64,000 nt of DNA from Mycobacterium colombiense (GCF_001672755.1 NZ_LZKI01000010.1:23873-87872), one strand, 5' to 3'. Positions 24,560 through 34,541 are shown, numbered from the stretch's first letter. A program made the numbers and translations. The notes: generated by a model from the letters alone, not told the origin.

Positions 24560-25573
24560 ATGAGCACCTTGCCCGCCGCACGCACGTACAACCAGACCCA
24601 CGTGCCGCGACCGCGCACGGCCGGACGGCGCATCAGCATCTACTGGACGTGGAGCTATCCGTGGGAATCCCAGCGCGACGTCGAAGCGCTGGACAACCGG
24701 TTTTCAACGATGACCGAAGTGCGCAGAGCGGCCTGGCCGCAGTACGAGGGACCCGACTGGGATGAGGCGCACTTCCTGCAGGGCATCGCCGGCACCCTGG
24801 AACTGTTCCACCGGTCGACGCTGGCATTTCAGGAGCTGGCGGGCGACGCCACCGGCCATCCGGTCGCGGTGTTCCAGCGCATCGACCAGGCCGGCTACCA
24901 GCAGCTGATCGACGAACGGATATTGGCCGACGCCGACACCCTGATGGTGTTCGGGCTCGACCATCTCGTCGGCCAAGAGGAGGCGCGCCCCGAAGAGATC
25001 GCCGCCCTGCGCGAGTGGCTGCAACGCGATGGCACCTGCCTGCTGCTGGCGCCGCACCACGACGTCGGCTTCACCGACGACCCAGCGCAGCGCCAGGTCG
25101 AATACCTGCACCACGGGGATCCGTTGGTGCCACGACAGCAGCGGTTCACCGCCTACACGCGCTCACTGATGAAGGCGCTCGACGTTCCCGTGCGCAACGC
25201 GTGGGGATTGCGTCCCGCGCTGGTCGAGGGGACCGGCGAGATCGCCCCGCTGACCGGCTTCCGCGATCTGGACGCGCCGGGCCTGTTGAACAACGTCACG
25301 ACGCTGAACTTTCACCCGCACCTGCCGCATTACGAACTCACCGCCCCGGAAAGCGACCTGCTGCGCGTCCTCGGCAGGCAACTCGTGGACCCGCAACGGC
25401 CCCATCCCTTTACCGCGGCGGGCAACAGCGAATTCAACGCGCTGGTCTGGATGCCGCCGGCCGGCAACCGGGCCGGCGACATCGTGCTCGTCGACTCCAC
25501 GAATTTCACGACGCTGTTCGGCGGAACGGACAGCCTCAAGAACTTCTGGCACAACCTGGCGACGATGACGTGA
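24560..25573 (+). CDS. Uncharacterised protein, third gene of the DyP operon
   Basis: The 337-residue protein has no assigned family. An alpha/beta, amidotransferase-like core is suggested by ADADTLMVFGLDHLVG, EEIAALREWLQRDGTCLLLAPHHDVGF and the late IVLVDSTNFTTLFGG. His-rich loops (APHHD, NFHPHLPHYE) could bind metal or heme. It follows the DyP stop by 15 bp. Nothing in it identifies a reaction; genomic linkage suggests it supplies, modifies or consumes the peroxidase substrate. Confidence 0.75.
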   Translation: MSTLPAARTYNQTHVPRPRTAGRRISIYWTWSYPWESQRDVEALDNRFSTMTEVRRAAWPQYEGPDWDEAHFLQGIAGTLELFHRSTLAFQELAGDATGHPVAVFQRIDQAGYQQLIDERILADADTLMVFGLDHLVGQEEARPEEIAALREWLQRDGTCLLLAPHHDVGFTDDPAQRQVEYLHHGDPLVPRQQRFTAYTRSLMKALDVPVRNAWGLRPALVEGTGEIAPLTGFRDLDAPGLLNNVTTLNFHPHLPHYELTAPESDLLRVLGRQLVDPQRPHPFTAAGNSEFNALVWMPPAGNRAGDIVLVDSTNFTTLFGGTDSLKNFWHNLATMT

Positions 25574-25628
25574 TGGAGACCCAGAGCGCGGACGCGTCAC
25601 GCTGAATACTGAGACAACTGAGCCTTGA

Positions 25629-25832
25629 TCAGGGCTCGACGTGCGCGGCCTCAATGTGCGCGATGTGCTCGAGTTGGCGGTCGATCGATTCGAGTTGCCC
25701 GGAAAGCGTGCGAATCTGTGCAAGCACGTCCACGCGCTGGCGAACGAGCTTGTCTCGGCTCAAGGCCAGGGTGACGCGCAGATCGTCTGACCGTGCCGGA
25801 CTCACCGGCTGCGACGTGTCATTGGCGGCCAT
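25629..25832 (-). CDS. Small coiled-coil protein of unknown function
   Basis: A 67-residue product. About residues 20-60 form a heptad-like amphipathic helix (RDKLVRQRVDVLAQIRTLSGQLESIDRQLEHI). The ATG at 25832 has a strong AAGGAGGG 8 bp upstream. The frame continues upstream to 26072, but that part crosses a tandem DNA repeat and has no protein-like character, so it is excluded. Convergent with the DyP operon. Confidence 0.55.
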   Translation of the reverse strand: MAANDTSQPVSPARSDDLRVTLALSRDKLVRQRVDVLAQIRTLSGQLESIDRQLEHIAHIEAAHVEP

Positions 25833-25893
25833 GGAGGGAGCCCTCCTTCGTAATGGGCGCCCGCTCCGCTCACGGGAGCAGGAGGCTCGCCAG

Positions 25894-25956
25894 GTCCCGG
25901 ACGCCAACGTCCCGCCGAACCCATCTGAGTCTGTCCCGGACGCCAACGTCCCGCCG
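25894..25956. repeat. Two 24-bp direct repeats, each with an inverted repeat
   Basis: The unit GTCCCGGACGCCAACGTCCC (extended by CGCCG) occurs at 25894-25917 and 25933-25956, a 39-bp period. Each copy contains GGACG-ccaa-CGTCC, a 5-bp inverted repeat around four bases, so the pair looks like a tandem operator. It lies 62-124 bp upstream of the small coiled-coil gene start. A recent tandem duplication without function is the alternative. Confidence 0.5.
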
Positions 25957-26110
25957 GACAACGATGACGCTACACCGAATAGTGCGCCGCTTACATGGCT
26001 GCAGCCGGGCCCGGATATCAACACGTCCGGTGTCGCGGCCGGCCAGGCTAGTTCTCCTGTCGCGAGAAGCACTGACCGTGCTGCTGCCGGTCAGGCTTTT
26101 GAATTACGAG

Positions 26111-26184
<74 letters not shown>

Positions 26185-26245
26185 CTTGAAGCTTCGACAG
26201 CCTATCGCACCGGGCCATCGGGAGGCCAAACCGCGGTGGGGCAGG

Positions 26246-27352
26246 TCACTTCCAGGAGCACGATCGCTCGAACTCCACCAGCGCCTCGGCCGGGCCCGCC
26301 GGGTCCAGCCCCTGCGCCGTCACCCATTCGTCGCTGAAATAGGTGTCGCGGTAGCGGTCGCCGCTGTCGGCGAGCAGCGTGACCACCGAGCCGCTGCGGC
26401 CCTCGGCGACCATCTCGGCGAGCAGGCCGAACGCGCCCCACAGGTTGGTGCCGGTCGACGGCCCGACGCGACGGCCCAGCACGGCGCTGACGTGCCGCGC
26501 GGCCGCGATCGACGCCGCGTCCGGGACGGACACCATCCGGTCGACCACGCCGGGCAGGAACGACGGCTCCACCCGCGGCCGGCCGATGCCCTCGATGCGC
26601 GACGAGGTGGGCATCACGACGTCCTCGCGGTCCTGCGCGTAGGCGGGAAAGAACGCGGAGTTCTCCGGGTCGACGACGCACAGCCGGGTGGCGTGCCGCC
26701 GGTAGCGGATGTAGCGGCCGATCGTGGCGCTGGTTCCGCCGGTGCCCGCCCCGACCACGATCCAGTCCGGGACGGGGTAACGCTCCTCGCGCATCTGCTC
26801 GAAGATCGACTCGGCGATGTTGTTGTTGCCCCGCCAGTCGGTGGCGCGCTCGGCGTTGGTGAACTGGTCCAGGTAGTGCCCGCCCGTCTCCCTCGCGACC
26901 CGCTCGGCCTCGGCGTACACCTCGCTGGAGCTCTGCACGAAATGGCAACGGCCGCCGTGGGATTCGATCAACGCCACCTTCGACGTGCTCGTCGCCGCGG
27001 GCATCACGGCGACGAACGGCAGTCCCAGCAGCGCCGCGAAGTAGGCCTCGGACACCGCCGTCGAACCCGACGACGCCTCGACCACCGTGGTGCCCTCGTC
27101 GATCCAGCCGTTGCACAGCGCATAGAGGAACAACGAGCGGGCCAACCGGTGCTTGAGGCTGCCGGTGATGTGCGTCGTCTCGTCTTTGAGGTACAGCGCG
27201 ACGTCGGCGCCCGCGCTCCATGCCGAGGGCAGCGGGTAGCGCAGCAGGTGGGTGTCGGCGCTGCGCCGGGCGTCGGCCTGGATCAGCCGGATCGCGTTGT
27301 CTGTCCAGCAGCGAGAGCGGCTGCGAACCGCGATCCGGGTCTGGTCGGTCAA
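26246..27352 (-). CDS. cds1: Cds1-like PLP-dependent cysteine desulfhydrase (cysteine synthase family)
   Basis: A 368-residue fold-type II PLP enzyme, orthologous by sequence and order to M. tuberculosis Rv3684, described as the H2S-producing L-cysteine desulfhydrase Cds1. The PLP lysine is in [12 protein letters not shown], the phosphate-binding loop is [14 protein letters not shown], and an [10 protein letters not shown] loop binds substrate carboxylate. The gene upstream in transcription is tRNA-Pro's neighbour region, and its own start overlaps nothing on that side; the downstream partner is reached across the opposite end, where the 4-bp overlap with the phosphoesterase gene implies coupled translation. 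Confidence 0.85.
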   Translation of the reverse strand: MTDQTRIAVRSRSRCWTDNAIRLIQADARRSADTHLLRYPLPSAWSAGADVALYLKDETTHITGSLKHRLARSLFLYALCNGWIDEGTTVVEASSGSTAVSEAYFAALLGLPFVAVMPAATSTSKVALIESHGGRCHFVQSSSEVYAEAERVARETGGHYLDQFTNAERATDWRGNNNIAESIFEQMREERYPVPDWIVVGAGTGGTSATIGRYIRYRRHATRLCVVDPENSAFFPAYAQDREDVVMPTSSRIEGIGRPRVEPSFLPGVVDRMVSVPDAASIAAARHVSAVLGRRVGPSTGTNLWGAFGLLAEMVAEGRSGSVVTLLADSGDRYRDTYFSDEWVTAQGLDPAGPAEALVEFERSCSWK

Positions 27353-28308
27353 CGCACCGATGCTGTTGGCTGCGAACGGCTCAGGTCACTGGCCGCGTCG
27401 CGGTCGCCCATCGGGGTGGCGATCAACGTCAGCAGGGTCGCCTCCGGTCGGCAGCAGAATCGCACCGGCGCGAACGGCGAGGTGCCCATCCCGGCGGACA
27501 CGTGCAACTGCATGTTGGCGCCCCAGCGCGACGGTCCCTTCGCGCGCGAGCGGTCCAGACCGCAGTTGGTCACCAGCGCGCCGTAGAACGGCAGGCACAC
27601 CTGACCGCCGTGGGTGTGTCCGGCCATCACCAGCTGATAGCCGTCGGCGGCGTAGCGGTCCAGCACCCGCGGCTCGGGCGAATGGGTCAGTCCCAGCCGA
27701 AGATTCGCGGCCGGACTGGCCGGGCCCGCGATGGTTTCGTAGCGGTCGCGGTCTATGTGCGGGTCGTCCACGCCCGCGGCCGCGATGTGCAGACCCGCCA
27801 CCTCGAACTCGCGTCGGGTGTGGGTGAGGTCAAGCCAGCCGCGCTCGGTGAACGCCGCCCGCAGGTCCTGCCAGGGCAGCGGTTCACCGCGAACCCGGTG
27901 CGACGGGTTGGTCACGTAGTTCATTGGGTTCTTCAGCCGCGGGCCGAAGTAGTCGTTGCTGCCGAACACGAAGACACCCGGCCGCGACAGCAGATCGCCC
28001 AGGGCCTGGATGACCGCCGGGACCGCCTTGGGGTGCGCCAGGTTGTCGCCGGTGTTGACCACCAGATCCGGTTCCCAGCCCGCCAGTTCGCGCAGCCACG
28101 CCTGTTTGCGGCGCTGGCCGGGCGTCATGTGGAGGTCGCTGACATGCAGCACCCGCAGCGGGGTCGAGCCCGGGGTGAGCACGGGCATCGTGATCTCGCG
28201 CAGGACGAACGCGTTGCGCTCGATGACCGCGGCATAGCCGAGGCCGGCCACGCTCGAAGCTAGCGTGGCGGCGCCGGCACGTATCAGGACGGGCAAAACA
28301 TCAGCCAT
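27349..28308 (-). CDS. Membrane-anchored calcineurin-like metallophosphoesterase
   Basis: A 319-residue protein corresponding to Rv3683. An N-terminal hydrophobic segment ([21 protein letters not shown]) acts as an anchor. The metallophosphoesterase ligand motifs are [26 protein letters not shown] and [13 protein letters not shown]. Related YkuE/LpxH-type enzymes hydrolyse phosphodiesters in lipid or wall metabolism; the substrate is unknown. It lies between ponA2 and cds1 on the same strand, its stop overlapping the cds1 start by 4 bp, and is probably co-transcribed with both. Confidence 0.88.
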   Translation of the reverse strand: MADVLPVLIRAGAATLASSVAGLGYAAVIERNAFVLREITMPVLTPGSTPLRVLHVSDLHMTPGQRRKQAWLRELAGWEPDLVVNTGDNLAHPKAVPAVIQALGDLLSRPGVFVFGSNDYFGPRLKNPMNYVTNPSHRVRGEPLPWQDLRAAFTERGWLDLTHTRREFEVAGLHIAAAGVDDPHIDRDRYETIAGPASPAANLRLGLTHSPEPRVLDRYAADGYQLVMAGHTHGGQVCLPFYGALVTNCGLDRSRAKGPSRWGANMQLHVSAGMGTSPFAPVRFCCRPEATLLTLIATPMGDRDAASDLSRSQPTASVR

Positions 28309-28420
28309 GCTGGCAGCCTACTGCCGGTCGGGGACTGGCAGCGTATCTCTTGGGTCACGGCGCCGAGCCGTACGACGATGCGGCCCGGGACTGAGGTGAG
28401 GAGGAGTGCGGCAACCGCGC

Positions 28421-30850
28421 CTAGGGGGGCGGCTGACCGGGTGGCGGTGGCGGTGGCGCCAGCAGCGGGATCGTGATCGGCGGCAGCCCCGGAATCTCGA
28501 CGACCTGCGAGCCGACCGGCGGCGGCGCGCCTTCCGGTGGTGGCGGCGGCGCCGGCGGGATGCCGTTGCTGACCTGGATCGTGACGATCGACCCCGGAAT
28601 CGTTGCGCCGCTGGGTGTCGTCCCGACCACCTCGCCCTGCTTGGCGCTGCTGTTGACGAAGTTGTTCTGGTCGGCGACCTGGAAGCCCGCCTCCTTGATG
28701 CGCTGGCGCGCCGCGTCGATATCCAGGCCGGCGACGCTGGGTACCCGGGAGCCCGGTGCACCGTCGACGTAGCGAGGGTCGGTGGGCGGCATCTGCACCG
28801 GCCCGAAATTCGTGGCGATCGGCTTCATCGCGGTGAACCACGTGCGCGCCGGCTCGTTACCGCCGTACAGGTCGCCCTCGCCGCAGTGGCGCAGCGGGGC
28901 GGAGCACAGATCGGTGGGGGTGGTGGAGTCGTCGTAGATGTAGTTGGCCGCCGCGTAGTGGTTGGTGAAGCCCACGAAGCCCGACGAGCGGTGGGCCTCG
29001 GTGGTGCCGGTCTTACCGGACACCGGCAGGTCCCAGCCCGCCGCGCTGGCCGAGCCGGCCGCCGTGCCGCCGCCCAGCGCGTCCTTGCTCATCGCGTTGG
29101 CCAGGGTGTTCGCCAGCCCCTCGGGCACCACCTGATCGCAGGTCTCGGTGGTCACCGCGATCTCGTTGCCCTTCCGGTCGACCAGCTTGTCGATCGGGTT
29201 GGGCGGGCACCAGGTGCCGCCCGAGGCGAGGGTGGCCGCGACGTTGGACAGCTCCAGCGCGTTCACCTCGATCGGGCCCAGCGTGAACGAGCCGATGTTC
29301 TGCCGTTTGACGAAGTCGGCCAGGCTCTCGTTGCTGTCGGGGTTGTAGTCGCGGGCGGTGCCCGGGTCGGCGTAGGACCGGAGCCCGAGTTTGATCGCCA
29401 TGTCCACCGTGCGCGTCACGCCGACCTGCTGGATCAGCTTGGCGAACGCGGTATTGGGCGAGGTGGCCAGCGCGTCGGTGACGTTCATCGACCCGCGGTA
29501 GTTGCCGGCGTTGACCACGCACCAGTTGTCCTTGGGGCAGCCCTTGGCTCCACCGCTACCCATGCCCTTGGCCTGGAAGCGGCCCGGCACCTCGAGGGTG
29601 GCGTTGGTGCCCATGCCCATGTCCAGGGCCGCGGCCGTGGTGAAGATTTTGAAGACGGATCCCGCGCCGTCGCCGACCAGCGAGAAGGGCTGCGGGCGCA
29701 TGGTTTGACCCGCGTCGACGTCGAGCCCGTAGGTGCGGTTGCTGGCCATGGCCATCACCTTGTGCGACGTCTTGCCGGGCTGGATCACGCTCATCACGCT
29801 CGAAATACCCGGCAGCGTCGGGCTGGCGAACTTGTCGATGGCCGTCTTGACCGGGATCTGCACGTCCGGGTCCAGCGTCGTCTTGATCAGGTAGCCTCCC
29901 CGGGCCACCTGTTCCTTACTGATGCCGGCTCGGGACAGGTACTCCTGGACGTAGTCGCAGAAGAACGCGCGGTCGCCTGCCGCGATGCAACCGCGGGGCA
30001 GCTCGTTGGGCTGCGGCAGGATGCCCAGCGGCGCCGCCTTCGCGGCGCGCAGCGCCTCCTCCTCCTGCGGGATGTTCTCGATCATGGTGTCCAGCACCAA
30101 GTTTCGCCGTGCCAGCGCGCCATCGGGGTTGATGTACGGGTTGAGCGCACTGGTCGACTGCACCATGCCCGCCAGCAGGGCCGCCTGTTGCCAGTTCAGG
30201 TCGGACGCGTTGATGCCGAAGTACGTCTGGGCGGCGTCCTGCACGCCGAACGATCCGTTGCCGAACGAGACCAGGTTCAGATACCGGGTCAGGATCTCGG
30301 GTTTGGTGAAGGTCTTGTCCAGCGTCAGCGCCATGCGGATCTCGCGCAGCTTGCGGGCCGGGGTGGTTTCGACCGCCGCGCGCTTCTCGGCGTCGGTCTT
30401 CGCGGTGACCAGCAGTTGGTAGTTCTTGATGTACTGCTGCTCGATGGTCGAGCCGCCGCGGGTGTCGACGTCGCCGCGGGCATAGCCGGCCAGACCGGTC
30501 AGGGTCCCTTTCCAGTCCACCCCGTTGTGGTCGGCGAACCGCTTGTCCTCGATGGAGACGATCGCCAGCTTCATCGTGTTGGCGATCTTGTCGCTGGGCA
30601 CCTCGAACCGGCGCTGCGAATACAGCCAGGCGATGGTGTTGCCCTTGGTGTCGACCATCGTCGAGACGGCCGGCACGTCGCCCTCGAGAAGCTGAGCCGA
30701 GCCGTTGGCGACCACTTCCGACGCGCGATTGGACACCAGTCCTATTCCGCCGGCGAAGGGGAACAGGAGAGCCGTCGCGACGACGCTGGCCAACACGCAG
30801 AGCCCCGCAAGCTTGAGGATCGTGAGCGCGGCCGGGGGGCGGTCTGACAT
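28421..30850 (-). CDS. ponA2: PonA2, bifunctional class A penicillin-binding protein with PASTA domain
   Basis: Peptidoglycan glycosyltransferase-transpeptidase at the outer membrane face. The 809 residues are almost exactly the M. tuberculosis Rv3682 length. Domains: an N-terminal membrane helix (about 12-38); glycosyltransferase with IVSIEDKRFADHNG and GGSTIEQQYIKN; transpeptidase with the SxxK nucleophile in GSVFKIF, SPN and SGKTGTTE; then one PASTA domain (about 690-755) and a proline-rich tail. It is divergent from whiB4. Confidence 0.95.
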   Translation of the reverse strand: MSDRPPAALTILKLAGLCVLASVVATALLFPFAGGIGLVSNRASEVVANGSAQLLEGDVPAVSTMVDTKGNTIAWLYSQRRFEVPSDKIANTMKLAIVSIEDKRFADHNGVDWKGTLTGLAGYARGDVDTRGGSTIEQQYIKNYQLLVTAKTDAEKRAAVETTPARKLREIRMALTLDKTFTKPEILTRYLNLVSFGNGSFGVQDAAQTYFGINASDLNWQQAALLAGMVQSTSALNPYINPDGALARRNLVLDTMIENIPQEEEALRAAKAAPLGILPQPNELPRGCIAAGDRAFFCDYVQEYLSRAGISKEQVARGGYLIKTTLDPDVQIPVKTAIDKFASPTLPGISSVMSVIQPGKTSHKVMAMASNRTYGLDVDAGQTMRPQPFSLVGDGAGSVFKIFTTAAALDMGMGTNATLEVPGRFQAKGMGSGGAKGCPKDNWCVVNAGNYRGSMNVTDALATSPNTAFAKLIQQVGVTRTVDMAIKLGLRSYADPGTARDYNPDSNESLADFVKRQNIGSFTLGPIEVNALELSNVAATLASGGTWCPPNPIDKLVDRKGNEIAVTTETCDQVVPEGLANTLANAMSKDALGGGTAAGSASAAGWDLPVSGKTGTTEAHRSSGFVGFTNHYAAANYIYDDSTTPTDLCSAPLRHCGEGDLYGGNEPARTWFTAMKPIATNFGPVQMPPTDPRYVDGAPGSRVPSVAGLDIDAARQRIKEAGFQVADQNNFVNSSAKQGEVVGTTPSGATIPGSIVTIQVSNGIPPAPPPPPEGAPPPVGSQVVEIPGLPPITIPLLAPPPPPPGQPPP

Positions 30851-31203
30851 GGGTACTACAGTAGCGGGCCCCAGTCACGCCACCACGCTGCGCGTTCTCC
30901 GAAAAATTTCGTCATCTCAAGACCGGCGCCGACGGGCGCGAATTTCGAATTGCGGCACAGGTCAGACGGGCTAAGGCGTGTCCAAGATCACTTCCTCGCC
31001 GATCTTTTGGTACGAGGCTGGACGCCCGTCCCAAAAAAAGCGTTATCGGACTGTTGCGCAATTGGCACCTGACCACCTAACTTAGACACACGGTGAGATT
31101 CAGGTAACACCGAAGTACACAGTGTGGCGTAGATCGCGAGACGGGATCTGCACCCCAAGGAGGGCGGCCGTGACGGGCGGCCGGTAGGGAAAGGGAACAG
31201 TTC
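30851..31203. other. 353-bp divergent ponA2-whiB4 intergenic region
   Basis: No open frame of note. On the plus strand a possible SigA promoter for whiB4 is TTGCGC, an 18-base spacer and TAACTT at about 31054-31083, which would leave a leader of about 110 nt. A purine-rich GGGAAAGGGAA precedes the whiB4 GTG. On the minus strand the ponA2 promoter must lie in the first 150 bp, but nothing stands out. No SigF match and no clear CRP site is seen. Confidence 0.4.
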
Positions 31204-31554
31204 GTGTCACCAATACGGCCGGCGGCGCGTAGGACAAACATTGCAGCCGCACAAGGGGTACTCCGCAGTGTCGATGCCGAAGAACGGATCGCCTGGGTCT
31301 CGAGGGCGCTATGTCGGACCACCGATCCCGACGAACTGTTTGTCCGCGGCGCGGCCCAGCGTAAGGCGGCAGTGATCTGCCGGCATTGCCCGGTGATGCA
31401 GGAGTGCGGGGCAGACGCGCTGGACAACAAGGTCGAGTTCGGGGTCTGGGGCGGCATGACCGAGCGGCAGCGCCGCGCCCTGCTCAAGCAGCACCCCGAG
31501 GTGGTTTCCTGGGCGGACTTCTTCGACAAGAGGCGGACCCGCAGCGTCGGCTGA
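31204..31554 (+). CDS. whiB4: WhiB4, redox-responsive Fe-S transcription factor
   Basis: A 116-residue WhiB-family protein. The four cluster cysteines are Cys37, Cys59, Cys62 and Cys68 (C-x21-C-x2-C-x5-C), followed by the family turn GVWGGMTERQRR and a basic C-terminus. The sequence and the neighbours ponA2 and bagAB identify WhiB4 (Rv3681c), an oxidation-responsive nucleoid and redox regulator in M. tuberculosis. The start is GTG at 31204. Confidence 0.95.
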   Translation: MSPIRPAARRTNIAAAQGVLRSVDAEERIAWVSRALCRTTDPDELFVRGAAQRKAAVICRHCPVMQECGADALDNKVEFGVWGGMTERQRRALLKQHPEVVSWADFFDKRRTRSVG

Positions 31555-31669
31555 CCCTTCGCCGCGCCGACGGGTCACCCCGCCGATTGGTGGACGGTAG
31601 GTCTGACCGGCCCGCCGCTCGTGATTACGTTTCTGTTAAGGCAGGCCGGACCGCGGAGTTGAAAGTGAT

Positions 31670-32820
31670 TCAGCGAGCCGCTGCCCGGCCGTCGCCGACC
31701 GAAGTGATCTGATCGGCCAGCGCGCGGAGCGCCTCGAGATCCGAGACATCGAACGGCAGCGACGGAACGCCGATGACCGGCACGTGCGGATTGGCGCCGG
31801 TGAACCGGGAGAGCAATCTGATCTCCCGCTTGGCGGTCTGCGCCCGGTCGGCGTGAATCTTCAGCACCGCCGAGGCCAGCGACGCCGCCTCGCAGTCGGC
31901 GTCGTGGTCCAGCATTTCGCTGCCGTCGATCGCCCGCTCGGCCGGCAGGGAGCACAGCGGCGGATGGGTGCGGTTGAGGACCAGCCCGGCGAGCGGCATC
32001 CCTTCCTGCGACAGCCGGTCGACGAAGAACGCCGCCTCGCGCAGCGCGTCCGGCTCGGCCGCCGACACCACAACGAACTGCGTCCCACGCCTTTTCAGCA
32101 GCGCATAGGTGCGATCGGCCTTCTCGCGGAAGCCGCCGAAGGTCGCGTCCAGCGACTGCACGAACGCCGCGGCGTCGCCGAGCATCTGTGAACCCAGGAT
32201 TGTCGACATCGCCTTCATCGCCAAACCCATTGCGCCGGTGACCAACCGCCCGATGCCCCGGCCCGGCGCCAGCAGCAGCCGCCACAGCCGGCTGTCCATG
32301 AAGCTGCCCAGCCGTTTGGGCGCGTCCAGGAAGTCCAGCGCGTTGCGCGACGGCGGGGTATCGACCACCACCAGGTCCCAGCGATCCTCGGCCAGCAGCT
32401 GGCCCAGCTTCTCCATCGCCATGTACTCCTGCGTGCCGGCGAGTGAACTGGCGACCGTTTGATAAAACTGGTTATCCAGAATCGCTTGTGCCCGACCGGG
32501 TCCGGAGTACTGGATCACCATCTCGTCGAAGGTGCGACGCATGTCGAGCATCATCGCGTGCAGCTCGCCGGGAACCTCCGCCGCCAGCGGGACTCGCTGC
32601 GGCGTGTTGCCGAGGTCGCTGACTCCCAGCGCCTGGGCCAGCCGTTGGCCGGATCGATCGTCAAAACGCAGACGTTGCGCCCGTACTCGGCGGCGCGCAG
32701 CGCGATCGCGGCCGCGGTGGTGGTCTTGCCCACCCCGCCCGCGCCGCAGCACACCACGACGCGGTTGGTGGTGTCGGCCAGGATGGCGGCCATATCAAGC
32801 TGTTTGGGCGTGACGCTCAT
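31670..32820 (-). pseudogene. bagB: BagB-type (Rv3680) Get3-like ATPase, interrupted by a 1-bp frameshift
   Basis: Second ATPase of the Rv3679-Rv3680 (BagAB) Get3/ArsA-like pair. The N-terminus from the ATG at 32820 carries the P-loop [12 protein letters not shown] and runs to LTIDPA; the remainder ([19 protein letters not shown] onward to RAAAR at 31670) is in the next frame. The break is at 32645-32646: the plus strand has two T where a third would restore the expected DPAKRLAQALG. Repaired, the protein has 383 residues. The rest, including [16 protein letters not shown], is intact. A homopolymer sequencing error is the simplest cause; a genuine null mutation is the alternative. Confidence 0.88.
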
Positions 32821-33836
32821 CGAACACCCTGCTGTGCAAGCGATTCCGACAGTTCGTAGAGGCTACCGAGGTCGACACCGTCGGAAATGGCCGGTAATTC
32901 CAGTCGCGCCACCTTCAACGCATCGAGCTGTTGCGCGATCTCGGCGCGGGTGGCGACGACGGTGGCATGCTCGATGGTCTCCGTCAGCAGGCCCGCGAAG
33001 TCCTTGTCGGTCAAGCTGATTCCAGACTTTTCCAATCCGGCCCGCACCGAGTCCGCATCGACGTCGCCCTCGGCGGCCTTCGCCAGATCCGCCGGTTGCA
33101 AGTAAGTGGGGATGTTGCGGTTGACGATGACGCTGCCGATCGGCAGCTGCATCTCGGCAAGCTCCTCGATGGCTTCCAGTGTCTCCTGCACCGGCAACGC
33201 CTCCAGCAGGGTGACTAAGTGAATGGCCGTCTGCTCGGAGTGCAGGAGCTTCACCACGCCGTCGGCCTGCGAATGCACCGGCCCACCCTTGGCCAAATCG
33301 GACACCGCCTTGGTGACATCCAGGAAGCGCGCGATCCGTCCGGTCGGCGGGGCGTCGACGACGATCGCGTCGTAAACCGGGAGCCGATTCTTGTCGACCC
33401 GGATCACCGTCTCCTTGATCTTGCCGGTCAACAGCACGTCACGCAGACCCGGCGCGATCGTCGTCGCGAACTCGATCGCGCCGATGCGGCGCATCGCGCG
33501 GCCCGCAATGCCCAGGTTGTAGAACATGTCGAGGTATTCCAGGAACGCGGCCTCGATGTCGATCGCCAGGGCGTTGACCTGACCGCCGCGTTCGGCGGTC
33601 GCGATCTTGACCTCCTGATACGGCAGGGGCGGGACGTCGAAGAGTTGCGCAATCCCTTGGCGGCCCTCGACTTCCACCAGCAGCACCTTGCGGCCCCCGG
33701 CGGCCAGGGTGAGCGCCAGCGCGGCCGCGACGGTCGACTTGCCCGTGCCGCCCTTGCCGGTCACGAAATGTAAACGGGCCTTCGTCAAGCGCGCAGGCCA
33801 GCCGACGGCAGCTCCGCCGCCCAATGTGGTTGCCAC
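32817..33836 (-). CDS. bagA: BagA-type (Rv3679) Get3-like anion-transporting ATPase
   Basis: A 339-residue Get3/ArsA-like ATPase, first of the pair. The deviant Walker A is [11 protein letters not shown], switch I/II aspartates are in [16 protein letters not shown], and the adenine-side motif is IVNRNIP. In M. tuberculosis the two proteins form a complex reported to affect responses to glycerol and nitric oxide. Its stop overlaps the bagB start by 4 bp, so the frameshift in bagB does not touch this gene. Confidence 0.9.
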   Translation of the reverse strand: MATTLGGGAAVGWPARLTKARLHFVTGKGGTGKSTVAAALALTLAAGGRKVLLVEVEGRQGIAQLFDVPPLPYQEVKIATAERGGQVNALAIDIEAAFLEYLDMFYNLGIAGRAMRRIGAIEFATTIAPGLRDVLLTGKIKETVIRVDKNRLPVYDAIVVDAPPTGRIARFLDVTKAVSDLAKGGPVHSQADGVVKLLHSEQTAIHLVTLLEALPVQETLEAIEELAEMQLPIGSVIVNRNIPTYLQPADLAKAAEGDVDADSVRAGLEKSGISLTDKDFAGLLTETIEHATVVATRAEIAQQLDALKVARLELPAISDGVDLGSLYELSESLAQQGVR

Positions 33837-33906
33837 CTTCGCATGCTAGCCCGACGGGCCCTTGGGCTGGCCGGAGCGGTTCACCTGCGACCGATAAGCT
33901 CGCGGC

Positions 33907-34068
33907 ATGAGCCAACCGACCGCATGGGAATACGTCACGGTTCCGCTGCTGACGCATGCCACCAAACAGATCCTCGACCAGTGGGGCGCCGACGGCTGGG
34001 AGTTGGTGTCGGTGCTGCCGGGGCCGACCGGCGAGCAGCACGTCGCGTATCTCAAGCGCCCCAAGTAG
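33907..34068 (+). CDS. DUF4177-type small protein
   Basis: A 53-residue protein beginning MSQPTAWEYVTVPLLTHATK and containing DQWGADGWELVSVLPG, the pattern of the small DUF4177 proteins (WEY.. and GWELV). It corresponds to the short gene before Rv3678c in M. tuberculosis. It lies 13 bp upstream of the RidA gene and is probably in one operon with it. Function unknown. Confidence 0.8.
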   Translation: MSQPTAWEYVTVPLLTHATKQILDQWGADGWELVSVLPGPTGEQHVAYLKRPK

Positions 34069-34081
34069 AGGGTCGCATCCG

Positions 34082-34537
34082 ATGAGTGCTTCGGCCCGGC
34101 TCGGGCAGCTCGGCCTCGCGCTGCCGGAGGTGGTTGCGCCGCTGGCGTCCTACGTACCGGCGGTGCGCACCGGAAACCTCGTCTACACCGCGGGCCAGCT
34201 CCCGATGCGGGACGGCAAGCTGTTGGCCACCGGCAAGGTCGGCGCCGGCATCAGCCCGGATGAGGGCAAAGCGATGGCGCGGATCTGTGCGCTCAACGCG
34301 CTGGCGGCCGTCAATTCGCTGGTGGGTATCGACGAGGTGGCCCGGGTGGTGAAGGTGGTCGGATTCGTCGCCTCGGCCCCGGGATTCAACGGCCAGCCCA
34401 GCGTCATCAATGGGGCCTCCGAGCTGCTCGCCGAGGTGTTCGGCGAGCGGGGCGCGCATGCCCGCTCGGCGGTCGGCGTCTCCGAGCTGCCACTGGATGC
34501 GCCGGTGGAAGTGGAGCTGGTCGTCGAGGTCGGCTGA
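34082..34537 (+). CDS. RidA family protein (Rv3678c-type)
   Basis: A 151-residue YjgF/YER057c/UK114 protein with NLVYTAGQLPMRDGKL, an intact helix SPDEGKAMARICALNALAAV and a late FGERGAHARSAVGVSELPLDAPVEVEL. RidA proteins hydrolyse reactive enamine/imine intermediates; the arginine in HARSAVGV sits at the position of the conserved catalytic Arg. ATG at 34082. Followed 4 bp later by the metallo-beta-lactamase gene. Confidence 0.9.
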   Translation: MSASARLGQLGLALPEVVAPLASYVPAVRTGNLVYTAGQLPMRDGKLLATGKVGAGISPDEGKAMARICALNALAAVNSLVGIDEVARVVKVVGFVASAPGFNGQPSVINGASELLAEVFGERGAHARSAVGVSELPLDAPVEVELVVEVG

Positions 34538-34541
34538 CACC

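Noticed and set aside
25894..25956. CRISPR array
   Set aside because: Only two repeat copies with a 15-bp gap and no cas genes; better seen as a tandem operator or simple duplication.
28406..30847. 813-residue plus-strand open frame opposite ponA2
   Set aside because: Mirror of the ponA2 codons without any motif; the catalytic residues of PonA2 are all on the minus strand.
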